28,845 nt of DNA, from positions 1-28,845 of the forward strand of contig SFQZ01000030.1 in assembly GCA_004562915.1 (NCBI GenBank), in the 5' to 3' direction. Origin of the DNA: a bacterium (GTDB taxonomy: Bacteria; Bacillota_A; Clostridia; Lachnospirales; Lachnospiraceae). This document shows positions 1 to 9,433 of this stretch, piece by piece. Positions within the stretch are counted from its first letter, which is position 1. Every line of letters begins with the position of its first letter. Both the position numbers and the translations under genes were made by a program. Below the pieces are notes generated by a model. That model did not search any database. It was not told where the DNA came from and saw only the letters and a list, made by a program, of their open reading frames with translations.

Positions 1-903
1 GTCTCCGCCAATCCAACCCAGATTTCGAAGCAGCACATTAACCGCACCATTAGGCTGCAGCATAGTTCTCATAATCAGCAAGGACACAAAAGATGGAACC
101 GCACATGACAATACAAAGCAGAAACGCCAGAACCCTTTTATTTTTGTATCTTTTCTGTTAATGACCATAGCAAGGATCATACCGAAAATATAATTTGTAA
201 AGGTAGCAAAAAATGCCCAAATCAAAGTCCATGCAAGCACTGACCAAAATGTACTTCCCAAAATACTTGTAGAATCAAAAAGTGTTTTGAAATTATCCAG
301 ACCTACCCAGTCAAAAAGAACCAGATGATTTTCAATTTTGCTGTAACTCGTAAACGCCATACAGATCATAAAAATCAGTGGCAACACCGTAAGACCAAAA
401 ATAAATGTCAGAGAAGGAGTCATCAATAACATATGTACATTTTCATGGAGAAGAGATTGCAAATCTTCCTTAAATGTATTTACATGCTTTCCCGCCTTAT
501 CCATACATTCCGCCTTATATGCGCTTTTCAGGAATTCTCTCCACAGATAGACCATAAATAGTGTCAGGAGAATCGTTGCAACTCCATATAACAAAATGAG
601 TACAGAATTGTCTCCCTGTGTATACTCATATATCTGCAATGATTCATTCCATACTTCTTCCTGTTCTATCGAACCCAGTGATGGAAGCATCGCAATGCAA
701 TGAATGCCATTTGTTATCATAAACACAAGATAAGCAACTTCAACCGCTAAAAACAACAATCCTTTCATAACCTGTTTATGCATCATATTTCCAAGACCCA
801 TAATCAGCATAGACAATTTCGTTTCCATTCCACCTTCTTTCACTGCAGCCGTCACTGTATAAGGAGTAGGAAACTCGTTCACTCTTTTCTTAAAAAATCC
901 CAT
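1..903 (-). CDS. MalF-like sugar ABC transporter permease (partial, C-terminus beyond left edge)
   Basis: The first 301 codons of an inner-membrane permease are visible; the frame is open to base 1. The ATG at 903 follows a GAGGGA ribosome binding site. The N-terminus is MGFFKKRVNEF. Two early hydrophobic segments come next (about residues 45-65 and 95-115), then a soluble stretch, then a transport core starting around residue 150 with 'LPLIFMICMAFTSY' and 'FDWVGLDNF'. That layout, with extra N-terminal helices before the core, is typical of MalF-type permeases of the CUT1 carbohydrate family. The conserved cytoplasmic EAA loop would lie past the edge and cannot be checked. The gene starts 26 bases after the stop of the binding-protein gene, so the two are very probably one operon, with a MalG-like partner expected further left. 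The substrate (maltodextrin) is inferred from the binding protein and the nearby glycogen phosphorylase. Confidence 0.85.
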   Translation of the reverse strand, partial: MGFFKKRVNEFPTPYTVTAAVKEGGMETKLSMLIMGLGNMMHKQVMKGLLFLAVEVAYLVFMITNGIHCIAMLPSLGSIEQEEVWNESLQIYEYTQGDNSVLILLYGVATILLTLFMVYLWREFLKSAYKAECMDKAGKHVNTFKEDLQSLLHENVHMLLMTPSLTFIFGLTVLPLIFMICMAFTSYSKIENHLVLFDWVGLDNFKTLFDSTSILGSTFWSVLAWTLIWAFFATFTNYIFGMILAMVINRKDTKIKGFWRFCFVLSCAVPSFVSLLIMRTMLQPNGAVNVLLRNLGWIGGD

Positions 904-929
904 AGTCTTTCCCTCTTCAATATTCTTTA

Positions 930-2168
930 TTAAATTCCATCACTGTTCATTGCATCATTCATTGCCTGTGTCTGTTCCTCTGCGTTTTCATGTGTCACTG
1001 TTTTGTTACGGATACCTTTACCCATATTTTCCACCGGAACCCAACAGTTTGCCATTTTACTTACAAATGGTTGAAGAATTGAAGTTCTGTTAAATGTATC
1101 ATTCTGCGCTGTCACAAGCATATCTGCAGCAATGTTTTCGTCCTTCAGCAATTCCGTATTGCATGGCACCACATTTCTCAGCTCATAGTGAAGTTTCTGT
1201 GCTTCTGCAGAGCCAAGATAAACGGCAAGCTGAATAGATGCTACCATATGCTCTGAAGTAGCATTTACTCCAATAGCTTTAGATCCCGCATACGCCATCA
1301 TCTGCTTTTCTTCTCCGTTCAATGTATAAGTCGGAAGAGCTGTTACACCCATATTATCTCCCAGAATTTCTTTAATACTTGCCGCATCCCAGGATCCGGT
1401 AAACATAGCATTAATACTGCCATCACGTAAACCCGCCATTCCTGAACCATCTGCATCCACAACAAAATTGGGATTATCCATCAGATCAATCAGATAATCT
1501 GTTACTTCAAACGCCTTTTCACCTGTAAAATCCACACCAGCTTCTTCTACTGTTCCATCTTCAAACAAGGTACAGCCATTTGCTATATAAAAAGAAGGCA
1601 AATACCATGAATTTGTAAATGGAAAAGATACTACTCCCTTTTCCAGCATGGTATCCAGATTTTTTACATCTTCTTCCGTAAACACGCTCTTATCATAGTA
1701 CATAAACCATGTATTTGTTGTGAATGGAATTCCATAAAGATAACCGTCTTTTCTTACAGAATCTGTAATTGTTTCCGAATTTGTCTCCATAACCTGTTCT
1801 TCATAGATTCCACCCAGCTTTGCTATCGCTTTCGCATCTGTCAGAACAGTTAGATTATCATTTGCAAACATAAATACATCCGCACTTGCCTCCGGATCCT
1901 GTGACACTGTACCAGCCGCCGTTGCCTCATCAGCCACACCATACACAAACTGGATATCATACTCTGGATGCTGTTCATCAAATGCCTCACAGCATTTTTG
2001 CAGCCACTCTCCACTATCCTTCGACTGATCCTCTGATGGTGCCCATACCATCAAACGTATGCTCTCCACTTCTCCTTCTTCCGGTACAGACTGAGCAGCC
2101 TCACCGCATCCGCTGATTATAGACACGCCCATTACACCAGTCAATAAAACTGCTATTATTTTCCTCAT
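930..2168 (-). CDS. MalE-like extracellular sugar-binding lipoprotein
   Basis: This is a 412-residue solute-binding protein of a CUT1 ABC importer, anchored outside the membrane by lipid. The start chosen is ATG 2168 (MRKIIAVLLTGV), preceded by AAAGGAGGAAAGGAAG; the frame is open upstream to 2252 but that extension would bury the signal peptide. A lipobox ending in ISGC places the lipidated cysteine near residue 21. The mature part begins with an acidic linker, then 'IRLMVWAPSEDQ', the usual first strand of family-1 binding proteins. Further on, 'DVFMFANDNL' and 'GLRDGSINAMFTGSWDA' match the MalE fold. It is read first in the operon, directly ahead of the MalF-like permease, and diverges from a LacI-type gene. 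Maltose/maltodextrin is the likeliest ligand, but the binding residues cannot be assigned with certainty by eye. Confidence 0.88.
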   Translation of the reverse strand: MRKIIAVLLTGVMGVSIISGCGEAAQSVPEEGEVESIRLMVWAPSEDQSKDSGEWLQKCCEAFDEQHPEYDIQFVYGVADEATAAGTVSQDPEASADVFMFANDNLTVLTDAKAIAKLGGIYEEQVMETNSETITDSVRKDGYLYGIPFTTNTWFMYYDKSVFTEEDVKNLDTMLEKGVVSFPFTNSWYLPSFYIANGCTLFEDGTVEEAGVDFTGEKAFEVTDYLIDLMDNPNFVVDADGSGMAGLRDGSINAMFTGSWDAASIKEILGDNMGVTALPTYTLNGEEKQMMAYAGSKAIGVNATSEHMVASIQLAVYLGSAEAQKLHYELRNVVPCNTELLKDENIAADMLVTAQNDTFNRTSILQPFVSKMANCWVPVENMGKGIRNKTVTHENAEEQTQAMNDAMNSDGI

Positions 2169-2224
2169 GTCTCTTCCTTTCCTCCTTTTGTTGAAAGTTT
2201 CTATTTGTTTCCTTGTGATTATAG

Positions 2225-2252
2225 ATTTTACTATTTTTTTATAAAATATCAA
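2225..2252 (-). promoter_or_regulatory. Putative promoter of the binding-protein/permease operon
   Basis: Read on the minus strand, TTGATA (2252-2247) and TAAAAT (2230-2225) are separated by 16 bases. Each differs from the vegetative sigma consensus at one position. Transcription would begin near 2218, giving a leader of about 50 bases before ATG 2168. The surrounding 2230-2345 is extremely AT-rich, so chance matches are more likely than usual. I could not recognise a clear LacI-family operator or catabolite-control site in this divergent region. Confidence 0.45.
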
Positions 2253-2387
2253 GATTATTTTAATATTAATCTTATTTTTTTACATTTTATCCTATTTTTC
2301 TATGCTATTTTTGTGTAATATTTACATATTAAATTTTTTCTTTTTTAGAAACATTACGAAACTTTTTGAACTGTCCACAAAAACAAA

Positions 2388-2416
2388 TTGCTTTTTATTT
2401 TTCGATTCGCTATAAT
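2388..2416 (+). promoter_or_regulatory. Putative promoter of the LacI-family regulator
   Basis: TTGCTT (2388-2393) and a perfect TATAAT (2411-2416) are separated by 17 bases. The predicted transcript starts near 2423 and carries the GGAAAAGAGG ribosome binding site before ATG 2456. The spacing and perfect -10 box make this a strong vegetative promoter candidate. Confidence 0.65.
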
Positions 2417-2455
2417 AATCCCGTCAAAAACAAACAATATGGAAAAGAGGTTTCT

Positions 2456-3454
2456 ATGACACGAATGCAGGATATTGCTGATAAATTGGGAATTAGTAAG
2501 GGTACTGTTTCTAAAGCACTAAACGGCACTTCCAATATCAGCAAAGAATTACAGAATAAGATTCTGGAAACAGCTGTAGAAATGGGATATACAAAAAAGT
2601 TTCGCTACGGAAAAAAAGAGGAACAAAAGCTGTGTATTCTTATTACAAATACAGAATATAAAGAGCCACATCAATTTGCCTATGATATTATACTTGGATT
2701 TCGAAAAATTGCCGAACCGGCAGGATATATGGTCGATGTTGTAGAATTGACCGATAAGATTCAAAAAAGCATACATTATGATACATTTATGCTTCAAAAC
2801 AATTATAGAGGTGCTTTTGTAATCGGACTCAGTCTTGCCTCTCCATGGATAAAGGAATTCCAAACCAGTCAGATTCCTGCTGTATTATATGACAATTATA
2901 TTCTCGGCAATCCATCCATTGCCTGTGTTGGAATAGATAATGCAGAAGGAATGGCACTTGCAGTTTCTCATCTGAAACAACTGGGACACAAAAGCATAGG
3001 ATATCTAAGTGCATCCCTTGGATCACATATTATGCAAGTACGCCATAAAGCTTTTTTTCAGGCTCTTCACCAGTCCGGTCTAAATGCAGATTATAAACGT
3101 GCCAGAAATGCTTATTTAATCACAGAATGTGTGGAACAAAATCTTCCCAAATTACTAAAAATGGAAGTAACTGCTATCATATGCAGCCATGATCAGCTGG
3201 CTAACGCTACGATGCTCCAGTGCCAGCAACTCGGCTATCATGTACCGAATGATATCAGTATCATCGGTTTCGATGACCTTCCTTTCTGCGCCTATACCTC
3301 TCCGCCGCTGACTACCGTTCGTCAGAACAGAACACAAATCGGCAAAAGCGCTTATTCTGCACTGGAAAACTTAATAAATCAAATATCTATCGGAACATTG
3401 CTTCTTCATGCCCAATTGATTGTAAGAGGGTCAACAGGAGAAGTGAACTCCTGA
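2456..3454 (+). CDS. LacI-family transcriptional regulator (MalR-like)
   Basis: This is a 332-residue DNA-binding repressor. The start is ATG 2456, placed after GGAAAAGAGG; the frame is open 30 codons further upstream, but only from 2456 does the protein begin as LacI members do. Residues 1-50 carry the helix-turn-helix and hinge helix (MTRMQDIADKLGISKGTVSK, then 'ALNGTSNISKEL'). The remainder is a periplasmic-binding-protein-like effector domain with 'VGIDNAEGMALAVSHL', 'IICSHDQLANA', 'ISIIGFDDLPFC' and 'PPLTTVRQN', all standard landmarks of the family. It is transcribed away from the MalE/MalF operon, the usual arrangement for a local maltodextrin regulator. The effector and operator are inferred, not visible. 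No frameshift or missing segment was noticed. Confidence 0.9.
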   Translation: MTRMQDIADKLGISKGTVSKALNGTSNISKELQNKILETAVEMGYTKKFRYGKKEEQKLCILITNTEYKEPHQFAYDIILGFRKIAEPAGYMVDVVELTDKIQKSIHYDTFMLQNNYRGAFVIGLSLASPWIKEFQTSQIPAVLYDNYILGNPSIACVGIDNAEGMALAVSHLKQLGHKSIGYLSASLGSHIMQVRHKAFFQALHQSGLNADYKRARNAYLITECVEQNLPKLLKMEVTAIICSHDQLANATMLQCQQLGYHVPNDISIIGFDDLPFCAYTSPPLTTVRQNRTQIGKSAYSALENLINQISIGTLLLHAQLIVRGSTGEVNS

Positions 3455-3513
3455 AGGGAAGCAACCTAAAGAACACCATTCCAGCATCCTCACAAGTTTT
3501 CTTATACGCACAC

Positions 3514-3543
3514 AAAAAAGCCCCGAATATTTTCGGGGCTTTC
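3514..3543. terminator. Bidirectional rho-independent terminator
   Basis: AGCCCCGAA (3519-3527) and TTCGGGGCT (3532-3540) form a perfect 9-bp stem with a TATT loop. On the minus strand it is followed by six T residues, making it a strong terminator for glycogen phosphorylase, whose stop lies 15 bases away. On the plus strand it is followed by TTTCATCATTT and can also stop the convergent LacI-family gene. Confidence 0.9.
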
Positions 3544-3554
3544 ATCATTTATTC

Positions 3555-6011
3555 TTATTTGATTGTAACTTTATCCAGATGCCAGATTTCATCCACATAC
3601 TGCTGAATTGTTCTGTCAGATGTGAACTTACCGGAACATGCAGTATTCAGAAGAGCCATCTTAGCCCATCTGTCTGTATCTCTGTAAGCGATCTCAACCT
3701 GTCTCTGAGCCTCTGCATAGGACTTGAAGTCTGCCAGAATGAAGTACTGGTCCGGACGTCCATGTTTATTTGTCAGCAGAGAATCATAGATTTCACGGAA
3801 CATATTGTAATCTCCACGGGAGTAGGTTCCGTTGATCAGCTGCATCAGCACGTTACGGATATCCTGATCTGTGTTGAAGTAGTAGTTTGGATCATACCCA
3901 CCATGGTTTTCAAAATTGATAACTTCATCAGAAGAAAGACCAAAGATAAATGCATTTTCTCTTCCTACTTCTTCTACAATTTCCACGTTGGCACCGTCCA
4001 TAGTTCCGATAGTCGGAGCACCATTCAGCATGAACTTCATGTTACCGGTACCGGATGCTTCTTTACTTGCTGTAGAAATCTGTTCAGATACATCTGCTGC
4101 AGCAAAAATCATTTCTGCGTTGGATACACGATAGTTCTCGATAAATACAACTTTCAGTTTTCCATTGATAGATGTATCGTTATTGATTACATCTGCAACA
4201 GAGTTGATCAGCTTGATGGTCTGTTTTGCACGACGATATCCTGCTGCTGCTTTTGCCCCAAAGATAAATGTTCTTGGATAGAAATCCATCTCCGGATGTG
4301 CTTTGATCTGGTTGTACAGATACATTACATGCAGGATATTCATCAGCTGACGTTTGTATTCATGAAGTCTCTTAACCTGTACATCAAAAATGGAGTGTGG
4401 ATTTACTTCAATTCCGTTGTGTTCCTGGATGTATTTTGCCAGACGTACTTTATTCTGGTATTTGATATTCATGAATTCCTGCAGAGCTTTCTTGTCATCT
4501 GCATATACTTTCAGTTTTGCCAGTTCCGGCAGGTTTGTGATCCAGCCATCGCCGATATGATCGGTAATCCAGTTAGCCAGAAGCTGATTTCCGTGAAGCA
4601 GGAAACGTCTCTGAGTGATACCGTTTGTCTTATTATTGAATTTTTCAGGATACATCTCGTAGAAATCTTTGAGTTCCTGTTTTTTCAGGATTTCAGAATG
4701 AAGCTGTGCAACACCGTTAACGGAGAAACCACCGGCAATTGCCAGATGAGCCATCTTAACCTGACCATCATAAATGATTGCCATTTTCTTCACTTTTTCC
4801 TGATTTCCAGGATATTTAGCCATGATTTCCTGAATAAATCTGCGGTTGATCTCTTCTACGATCTGGTATACACGAGGAAGCAGCTGAGAGAACAGCTCGA
4901 TCGGCCATTTTTCCAGAGCCTCTGCCATGATGGTATGGTTTGTGTAAGCACAGGTATGAGTTGTAATATCCCATGCTTCATCCCATCCCATTCCTTCTTC
5001 GTCAATAAGGATTCTCATCAACTCTGCAACTGTCAAAGTCGGATGAGTATCATTCAGCTGGAATACAACTTTCTTCGGCAGATCATGAAGATCATTGTGT
5101 TTTTTCTTGAATTTTTCAATAGCAGACTGAATACTTGCAGATACAAAGAAATACTGCTGTTTCAGACGCAGTTCCTTACCTGCATAGTGATCATCACATG
5201 GATACAGAACATCAACGATGTTCTTAGCCAGGTTCTCCTGCTCTACTGCTTTATGATATTCTCCCTTGTCAAACAGATCCAGACGGAAGTCGGTAATCGG
5301 CTCTGCATCCCAGATTCTCAGGGTATTTACAATTTTATTATTATAACCTACGATTGGCATATCGTAAGGAATAGCCATTACAGACTGATATCCTTCCTGC
5401 ACAAAATGATTTCTTCCTGTTGCAGGATCATACTCTACTTTAACATATCCACCAAATTTGATCTCTTTTGCATATTCCGGACGACGCAGTTCAAATGGAT
5501 ATCCATTCTTCAGCCAATTATCCGGTACTTCTACCTGATAACCGTTCTCAATTTTCTGTTTGAACAGACCATAATGATAACGGATACCACATCCATATGC
5601 ACAATATCCCAGAGTTGCCAGGGAATCCAGGAAACATGCTGCAAGTCTTCCCAGACCTCCGTTACCCAGTGCCGGATCCGGCTCCTGATCTTCGATCACG
5701 TTCAGATCAAATCCCAGTTCATCCAGAGCTTCTTTTACTTCATCGTATGCGCACAGGTTAATCAGATTATTACCCAGTGCACGGCCCATCAGGAACTCCA
5801 TGGACAGATAATAAACGATCTTCGGATCATCTTTTTCATACTGTTTCTGAGTTTCCAGCCAGTTATCGATCACTACATCTTTCACTGCCAGAGAAACAGC
5901 CTGAAAAACCTGTTCCTGAGTTGCTTCTTCGATTGTCTTACGATAAAGCATCTTTACATTTTCTTTTACACTTTTCTTGAATTCTTCTTTCGTGAACTGC
6001 TTGTTCAACAT
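3555..6011 (-). CDS. glgP: Glycogen/starch/maltodextrin phosphorylase
   Basis: This 818-residue GT35 enzyme (EC 2.4.1.1) releases glucose 1-phosphate from alpha-1,4-glucans in the cytoplasm using pyridoxal phosphate. ATG 6011 follows a strong AGGAGGTAAAGG site. Landmarks in order are 'YYLSMEFLMGRALGNN' (about residues 47-62), 'PALGNGGLGRLAACF', 'GYGIRYHYGLF'-type text near residue 140, 'VFQLNDTHPTL', 'VKRLHEYKRQLMN', and the cofactor signature 'EASGTGNMKFMLNG', where Lys659 should form the Schiff base. Length is normal for the family (about 800-840). It is convergent with the LacI-family gene. Its likely role here is to use maltodextrins imported by the neighbouring transporter or stored glycogen. 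The plus strand opposite carries a very long open frame that I regard as a shadow. Confidence 0.97.
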   Translation of the reverse strand: MLNKQFTKEEFKKSVKENVKMLYRKTIEEATQEQVFQAVSLAVKDVVIDNWLETQKQYEKDDPKIVYYLSMEFLMGRALGNNLINLCAYDEVKEALDELGFDLNVIEDQEPDPALGNGGLGRLAACFLDSLATLGYCAYGCGIRYHYGLFKQKIENGYQVEVPDNWLKNGYPFELRRPEYAKEIKFGGYVKVEYDPATGRNHFVQEGYQSVMAIPYDMPIVGYNNKIVNTLRIWDAEPITDFRLDLFDKGEYHKAVEQENLAKNIVDVLYPCDDHYAGKELRLKQQYFFVSASIQSAIEKFKKKHNDLHDLPKKVVFQLNDTHPTLTVAELMRILIDEEGMGWDEAWDITTHTCAYTNHTIMAEALEKWPIELFSQLLPRVYQIVEEINRRFIQEIMAKYPGNQEKVKKMAIIYDGQVKMAHLAIAGGFSVNGVAQLHSEILKKQELKDFYEMYPEKFNNKTNGITQRRFLLHGNQLLANWITDHIGDGWITNLPELAKLKVYADDKKALQEFMNIKYQNKVRLAKYIQEHNGIEVNPHSIFDVQVKRLHEYKRQLMNILHVMYLYNQIKAHPEMDFYPRTFIFGAKAAAGYRRAKQTIKLINSVADVINNDTSINGKLKVVFIENYRVSNAEMIFAAADVSEQISTASKEASGTGNMKFMLNGAPTIGTMDGANVEIVEEVGRENAFIFGLSSDEVINFENHGGYDPNYYFNTDQDIRNVLMQLINGTYSRGDYNMFREIYDSLLTNKHGRPDQYFILADFKSYAEAQRQVEIAYRDTDRWAKMALLNTACSGKFTSDRTIQQYVDEIWHLDKVTIK

Positions 6012-6206
6012 CCTTTACCTCCTCATTCAATCCGGAAATCTGTGCAAACCGTATGTACTCTTCAAACGTTCAAATCCCGCTCCCGAGTCACAGTGCCCGA
6101 TTCCGCACAAAAGAAGGGGACAGGGCATTACTCCTGCTCCATCCCCCTCAATATCCCATTGTCATACTTCGCGATCATTCCGATAAAATGGGTTTTGAAC
6201 GATCAC
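6012..6206. other. Intergenic stretch between ileS and glgP, no gene seen
   Basis: These 195 bases contain no convincing open frame with a ribosome binding site other than the glgP site at its left end. Just after the ileS stop, GATCGTTC and GAATGATC (minus strand, 6202-6171) can pair with one G-U wobble around a long loop, but no T-run follows. A GC-rich segment near 6095-6150 holds short C and G runs. I could not define a clear promoter for glgP here. Confidence 0.4.
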
Positions 6207-9200
6207 TTACCTCTTCTCAACTGCAAGGGTTACTTTCTGAGAATTGATATTCCATTCTTTCTCATAACCCTGTGTAGTATCCAGCAGGATTTCCTCTGCC
6301 AGTACTTCTGATTGAATCTCTTCGGCATGTGTCTTCATGATGTCTTCGATTACTTTGTTGTCTTTCACATACACGTTAATCTTATCCATAACTTCAAATC
6401 CGGCTTCTTTTCTCATCGTCTGAATCTTGCTGATGATTTCTCTTACGAAACCTTCCTCAATCAGTTCTGGGGTAAGATTTGTATCAAGTACTACTGCAAG
6501 TTTGTTGTCGGATTCTGTCACGAAACCTTCCATCTGTGCAGTATCAACTAATAAATCACTCTCTGATAATACAACTTCATTACCATTGATGTCAAGTTTT
6601 AATTCACCGGAACTTCTAAGTTCTGCCATAGCTTTATTTCCATCCAGTGTGGAAAGTGTCTGACGGATGCCTCCCAGAAGTTTTCCGTACTTCGGTCCCA
6701 CTGTTTTCAGCTGAGGTTTGAATGTATAAGAAATGAAATTTTCAATGTTATCGGTAAATTCCACGCTCTTTACATTCAACTCATCCTCTATGATGGTTAC
6801 ATAGAACTCAGACAGTTCGTAATCTGCCTTTACATACATTTTAGCAATCGGCTGACGGTTCTTGATATTGGCAGTATTTCTGCAGGCACGTCCCATAACG
6901 ACGATATCCAGCAGATGTTCCATATTTTCTTCCAGCTCTTTGTCGATCCACTCTTTATTTGCAGTCGGAAAGTCACACAGATGTACGCTTTCCGGCGCAT
7001 CTTTATCAATACTTCTTACAAGGTTCTGGTAAATATCCTCTGTCATGAACGGAATCATCGGGGCAGCCACTTTGGAAATGGTCACCAGGGCAGTATACAA
7101 TGTCATATACGCATTGATCTTATCCTGCTCCATTCCTTTTGCCCAGAAACGCTCGCGGCTTCTTCTTACATACCAGTTGCTCATGTCATCCACGAACTCC
7201 TGAAGTGCTCTTGCGGCTTCCGGAATCCGGTAATTTGCCAGATTATCATCTACAGACTGAATTACCGTATTCAGCTTGGACAGCAGCCATTTGTCCATGA
7301 CTGACAGTTTATCATATTCCAGTTTATATTTGGTTGCGTCAAATTCATCAATATTTGCATACAGCACGAAGAACGCATAAGTGTTCCACAACGTGCTCAT
7401 GAATTTCCTCTGACCTTCCTGTACTGCTTTTCCATGGAAACGGTTCGGCAGCCATGGGGCACTGTTAATATAGAAATACCAGCGGATCGCATCTGCGCCG
7501 TAAGTCTCCAGAGCTTCAAAAGGATCTACCGCATTTCCCTTGGATTTACTCATCTTCTGACCATTTTCATCCTGCACATGGCCCAGAACAATTACATTCT
7601 CATACGGAGCCTTATTAAACAGCAATGTAGACTCAGCCAACAGAGAATAGAACCATCCACGTGTCTGGTCAACTGCCTCGGAAATGAACTGTGCCGGGAA
7701 CTGCTGCTCAAACAGCTCTTTATTTTCAAATGGATAATGATGCTGTGCAAACGGCATTGCTCCCGAATCAAACCAGCAGTCAATAACTTCCGGTACCCGA
7801 TGCATCGGTTTTCCGCAGACCGGACATTTGATGGTGATCTCATCGATATACGGACGATGCAGTTCTACTGTTTTTGCTCTCTCGTCACCGCTCATCTCAA
7901 ACAATTCCTGACGGCTTCCGATGGAGTGCATATGACCACACTCACACTCCCAGATATTCAAAGGAGTTCCCCAGTAACGGTTTCTGGAAATACCCCAGTC
8001 CTGCACATTTTCCAACCAGTCACCGAAACGGCCTTTTCCGATACTTTCAGGAATCCAGTTAATGGTGTTGTTATTGCGGATCAGATCATCTTTGACAGCG
8101 GTCATTTTAATAAACCAGGATTCACGCGCATAGTAGATCAGCGGAGTATCACATCTCCAGCAGTGTGGATAATCATGTTCAAACTTCGGAGCATCAAACA
8201 GAAGTCCTTTTGCTTCCAGATCTTTCAACACTTCCGGATCCGCACTCTTTACATTCGGATCTTTCTCCATTTCCGCTTTGGACGGTTTTGCTCTCATTCC
8301 TGCAAATGGAGTCTCAGGAGTCATGCATCCTTTTTCGTCTACGAATTTTACCAGAGGAAGATTGTACTCACGTCCCACACGGGCATCATCCTCACCAAAA
8401 GCCGGCGCGATATGAACGATACCGGTACCGTCAGACATAGTTACATAATCATCACAGATCACATAGTGTGCTTTCTTATGCTGTTTTTCTGCTTCCTGTG
8501 CTGCACATTCATATAATGCCACATATTCTTTGTATTCCAGGTCAGTTCCTTTGTAAGTTTCCAGCACTTCATAAGCAGGCTTATCATCCTCAGCCAGTTT
8601 GCCAAGAACTTTATCCAAAAGCGCCTCTGCCATATAATAAACATAGCCATCAGCAGCTTTTACTTTACAATACGTATCTGACGGATTCACGCAGAGCGCC
8701 ACATTGGACGGCAGTGTCCACGGTGTTGTGGTCCATGCCAGGAAATAGGCATCTTCCCCAACAACCTTGAAACGTACTACAGCAGAACGCTCTTTTACAG
8801 TTTTATATCCCTGTGCCACTTCCTGTGCGGACAACGGAGTTCCACAGCGTGGGCAGTAAGGAACGATCTTGAATCCTTTATACAAAAGACCCTTGTCCCA
8901 GATCTGTTTCAACGCCCACCATTCGGACTCAATATAGTCATCATGATACGTAACATACGGATTGTCCATATCTGCCCAGAAACCTACGGTTGCGGAGAAA
9001 TCCTCCCACATTCCTTTGTATTTCCAGACACTTTCTTTACATTTGTCAATAAACGGTACCAGACCATACTCTTCAATCTGCTCTTTTCCGTCCAGACCCA
9101 GAAGTTTCTCCACTTCCAGCTCAACCGGAAGACCGTGGGTATCCCATCCTGCCTTTCTCGGTACCATATAGCCTTTCATAGTACGGTAACGGGGAATCAT

Positions 9201-9398
9201 ATCTTTAATTACACGGGTCAGCACATGTCCGATATGCGGTTTTCCATTGGCAGTCGGCGGTCCATCATAGAAGGTATATGTCTCACCTTCTTTCCGATGT
9301 TCCATACTTTTTTCGAAAATACGATTTTCTTTCCAGAATTGTTCTGTTTTCTTTTCTCTTTCCACGAAATTCAGATTAGTTGATACTTTCTGATACAT
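6207..9398 (-). CDS. ileS: Isoleucyl-tRNA synthetase, long type-2 form
   Basis: A 1063-residue class I synthetase (EC 6.1.1.5) that charges tRNA-Ile. The start chosen is ATG 9398 (MYQKVSTNLNFVERE), because AAAAGGAGG lies ten bases upstream; the open frame continues 17 codons further without a start signal. HIGH is at residues 55-58 ('NGKPHIGHVL') and KMSKS at 615-619. Cysteine pairs at 'CPRCG' (182-186), 'CWRC' (413-416), 'CECG' and 'CPVCG' suggest zinc sites. The editing domain lies around 210-420 ('TTTPWTLPSN', 'GIVHIAPAFGEDD'). The opening 'FYDGPPTANGKPHIGH' resembles the eukaryote-like type-2 enzymes rather than the usual bacterial 'HDGPPYANGNIHIGH' form. Expression should be set by the T-box leader upstream. 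The gene is complete and its motifs are canonical. Confidence 0.97.
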   Translation of the reverse strand: MYQKVSTNLNFVEREKKTEQFWKENRIFEKSMEHRKEGETYTFYDGPPTANGKPHIGHVLTRVIKDMIPRYRTMKGYMVPRKAGWDTHGLPVELEVEKLLGLDGKEQIEEYGLVPFIDKCKESVWKYKGMWEDFSATVGFWADMDNPYVTYHDDYIESEWWALKQIWDKGLLYKGFKIVPYCPRCGTPLSAQEVAQGYKTVKERSAVVRFKVVGEDAYFLAWTTTPWTLPSNVALCVNPSDTYCKVKAADGYVYYMAEALLDKVLGKLAEDDKPAYEVLETYKGTDLEYKEYVALYECAAQEAEKQHKKAHYVICDDYVTMSDGTGIVHIAPAFGEDDARVGREYNLPLVKFVDEKGCMTPETPFAGMRAKPSKAEMEKDPNVKSADPEVLKDLEAKGLLFDAPKFEHDYPHCWRCDTPLIYYARESWFIKMTAVKDDLIRNNNTINWIPESIGKGRFGDWLENVQDWGISRNRYWGTPLNIWECECGHMHSIGSRQELFEMSGDERAKTVELHRPYIDEITIKCPVCGKPMHRVPEVIDCWFDSGAMPFAQHHYPFENKELFEQQFPAQFISEAVDQTRGWFYSLLAESTLLFNKAPYENVIVLGHVQDENGQKMSKSKGNAVDPFEALETYGADAIRWYFYINSAPWLPNRFHGKAVQEGQRKFMSTLWNTYAFFVLYANIDEFDATKYKLEYDKLSVMDKWLLSKLNTVIQSVDDNLANYRIPEAARALQEFVDDMSNWYVRRSRERFWAKGMEQDKINAYMTLYTALVTISKVAAPMIPFMTEDIYQNLVRSIDKDAPESVHLCDFPTANKEWIDKELEENMEHLLDIVVMGRACRNTANIKNRQPIAKMYVKADYELSEFYVTIIEDELNVKSVEFTDNIENFISYTFKPQLKTVGPKYGKLLGGIRQTLSTLDGNKAMAELRSSGELKLDINGNEVVLSESDLLVDTAQMEGFVTESDNKLAVVLDTNLTPELIEEGFVREIISKIQTMRKEAGFEVMDKINVYVKDNKVIEDIMKTHAEEIQSEVLAEEILLDTTQGYEKEWNINSQKVTLAVEKR

Positions 9399-9433
9399 GG
9401 CGGAACCTCCTTTTAAATTTTGTATTAAGAATA

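Noticed and set aside
2169..2455. LacI or CcpA operator in the divergent MalE/LacI spacer
   Set aside because: Several GAAAC-like half-sites are visible, but none forms a convincing palindrome with a central CG, so no operator is claimed.
5977..6247. Short plus-strand frames in the glgP-ileS gap
   Set aside because: Low-complexity Ser/Pro-rich text, no start signals, overlapping other frames.
3579..6311. 910-codon open frame on the plus strand opposite glycogen phosphorylase
   Set aside because: It lies exactly antisense to a gene with all phosphorylase motifs. Its translation is Cys/Phe/Ile-rich without domains, and there is no ribosome site. This is a codon-bias shadow.
7434..8516. 360-codon plus-strand frame opposite ileS
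   Set aside because: Antisense to the well-supported synthetase; composition is typical of a shadow frame and no start signal is present.
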